Source: Erythroxylum novogranatense (taxonomy: Eukaryota; Streptophyta; Magnoliopsida; Malpighiales; Erythroxylaceae). From it: a stretch of 64,000 nucleotides of DNA. Shown here piece by piece: positions 62,601 through 64,000 of the stretch. The translations under genes were made by a program, and so were the position numbers. The notes below the pieces were generated by a model. It was not told the DNA's origin. It searched no databases and worked only from the letters and a program-made list of their open reading frames with translations. Every line of letters starts with the position of its first letter. The first letter of the stretch is position 1. The stretch is from positions 7,626,001-7,690,000 of the forward strand of contig CM057224.1 in assembly GCA_029891385.1 (NCBI GenBank), given 5' to 3'.

Positions 62601-63387
62601 ATGTAACCAAACTTCTCAAGTTTAATTCCAGCCAACCCTCACCTCATTTGCCCCACTATATAAAGAGTTATGATAAAAACATTGAAACATGTACAGGTCA
62701 CATTTTCCATATTTTCAACCTAAACCAAATCCTATCACTTCCATACCATTTCTACACCCTTTCTCACTCTATTTATTCCTTATACCTATCATAACTCACT
62801 CACATCTTATTCTTGAACATAAGGCCACAAATTATAGCTCCATCATGTTTTACATTAATCTTTAAGCATAATATCACTTTCAATCATCTTAATTTCTCTA
62901 CTTATATTCATTAGACTTTGCCTCATCAATTCATCAATCAACCATCAATTAATTAACCAAGTTACATACCACATACCCACATCTACCTACAAAATTTTCA
63001 TACAATTTGGTGCATAAACAACACAATTAATGCATTTAACAACAAAGCAAGTCCAAAAACACAATCTTACCTAATCAAGCTTCAATTCTTCTTAATCTTC
63101 CAACTTATCACAACTTCCTAATTTATCCTCACCATACACGACTTCATCATGGTAAGAGGGTAGAAAGCTTAAGCTTGTATGCATGAAAGAAGGCACTTAA
63201 GGTATAAGAGAGGAGTGATTTAGCTAGAGCCAATGAAGAAACCAATGAAGAAGGAGGAGTTAGGAAGGGTTCGAATGAGAGAAGCAAGATCAACTTTCAT
63301 TCTTTCAAGCTTGGATGGAAGAGTCGTGAATGAGTGGGTGTAATTCAAGCATTAAATGAATGTAAGATGTGTCACCATGACACTTGG
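59666..63387 (-). repeat. 5' LTR of LARD-B, visible part (3722 bp)
   Basis: Collinear with 51751-55480. Carries the repeat array at 60399-60670 (six units, the second shortened) and the TAGTCGACTAG cassette at 61502-61535. Interrupted after CACTTGG by LARD-C. Confidence 0.9.
60399..60670 (-). repeat. 46-bp tandem repeat, six units, in the LARD-B 5' LTR
   Basis: Same unit as 52485-52758; unit 2 has lost about 6 bp. Unit sequences differ slightly from their partners in the other LTR. Confidence 0.9.
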
Positions 63388-64000
63388 TGTAACACCCCAC
63401 TCCCGCAAGACTCGAACCCGACATCGATGGTGATATCCGAGTCCGTGCCCCGCGAGGGTGACGTGCTACATCACTCAGTCCAAAAACTCAGTATAATTTT
63501 TTTTAACGCATACACACACACATACACATTATAACATATGCGGAAAACAATTATAACCAATTCAATGGCCTTGGGGCCCTTTTCATTACAAACTGACTAA
63601 ATCAATAATACAGAATATCAGAAAATAAAAATACACTAATGCAGATGCAAACTGATCCCGACCTCTATCTTTCACTTGCATACAGTACTCCCGTGTCAAA
63701 CGGGGTATTCTTCAAGACCTGAAAAATAGATGCAAATTTTGGGTGAGTTTTGCGAACTCAGTGAGGAACCATCATCGATGGTTCACCCAATTCATGCATT
63801 ACGCGAATAGCGTACAGATTATCACAATTGCACATTCAGAATATCATATGACAATTTATCGATTTTCACAAAAGCATAATCAGAAAGATTTCAAAGCAGT
63901 ATCACATAGATGCAAGGCATGTTGTCTCTTTCCCAATCCAAAAGTCAATTCAATGCATACTTACTTAAATACATGACATTTTCCATTTCATTTCAGTGAT
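63388..64000 (-). mobile_element. LARD-C: third large-LTR element, start of LTR, runs off the window
   Basis: Begins TGTAACACCCCACTCCCGCA inside the LARD-B 5' LTR; the undisturbed LTR copy reads on at 55482. It contains a CACACACACATACACATT stretch and a GCGGAAAACAATT word that match the end of the LARD-A LTR better than LARD-B. Its target duplication cannot be seen because the right end lies beyond the window. Confidence 0.88.

Larger units (their letters stand above)
51751..63387 (-). mobile_element. LARD-B: large-LTR non-coding retrotransposon, minus strand
   Basis: Same family as LARD-A in opposite orientation. Reading left to right: 3' LTR (51751-55983), polypurine tract (55984-55998), interior (to 59665), primer site (about 59649-59659), 5' LTR (from 59666), which is interrupted at 63388 by LARD-C, leaving its last about 0.5 kb beyond the window. 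Two LTRs and the same primer class define it. The two LTRs differ by roughly 4-5 percent in a sampled 90-bp stretch, so it looks older than LARD-A. The left flank is TATGA; the matching right flank is off-window. Confidence 0.92.

Overview
The window is nuclear DNA of a flowering plant, most likely a dicot. It is AT-rich, has one host gene with plant-type introns, and otherwise consists of nested plant transposable elements. It contains no bacterial or organellar operon.

The only intact-looking host gene is at the left edge on the minus strand (1-2633). It is the 5' half of a HAK/KUP/KT potassium transporter, four exons with clean GT/AG junctions, closest from memory to the Arabidopsis KUP6/KUP8 type. 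A TATA box lies at 3225-3232. A second host-derived locus is a broken glutamate decarboxylase copy (about 51140-51710).

From 5.2 to 31.7 kb there is a nested stack. An old, internally deleted plus-strand LINE (5.6-31.75 kb) is cut twice. First, LARD-A (7640-20106, TSD CTTAA) has LTRs of about 4.3-4.6 kb around a 3.6 kb interior without credible ORFs, with an initiator-Met tRNA primer site and a polypurine tract. Second, a 9.1 kb Ty3/gypsy chromovirus of Tekay/Del type (21613-30753, TSD TGTTC) carries gag, PR, RT, RNase H, IN and a chromodomain-like tail, disabled by stops and frameshifts.

From 31.7 to 51.7 kb lie decayed elements: a minus-strand LINE, a CACTA-type non-autonomous element, a MULE-like inverted-repeat element, foldback MITEs, a Tourist-like PIF/Harbinger element inside one copy of a local duplication, a hAT element with an exact 8-bp TSD inside a LINE RNase H remnant, and another TIR element.

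From 51.75 kb to the end lies LARD-B, a second member of the large-LTR family in opposite orientation, interrupted at 63388 by a third member (LARD-C) that runs off the window.

The most unusual signals are in the LTRs. There is a palindrome-rich cassette at one fixed LTR position that differs even between the two LTRs of one insertion and is replaced by unrelated palindromes in another family member; the gypsy LTR shows a comparable patch. There is also a 1.94 kb inversion inside one LTR, a 283-bp mini-element built of inverted LTR ends with its own TSD, and a 46-bp repeat array expanded in one lineage.

All identifications come from reading the sequence and from memory of protein families; no database search was run.
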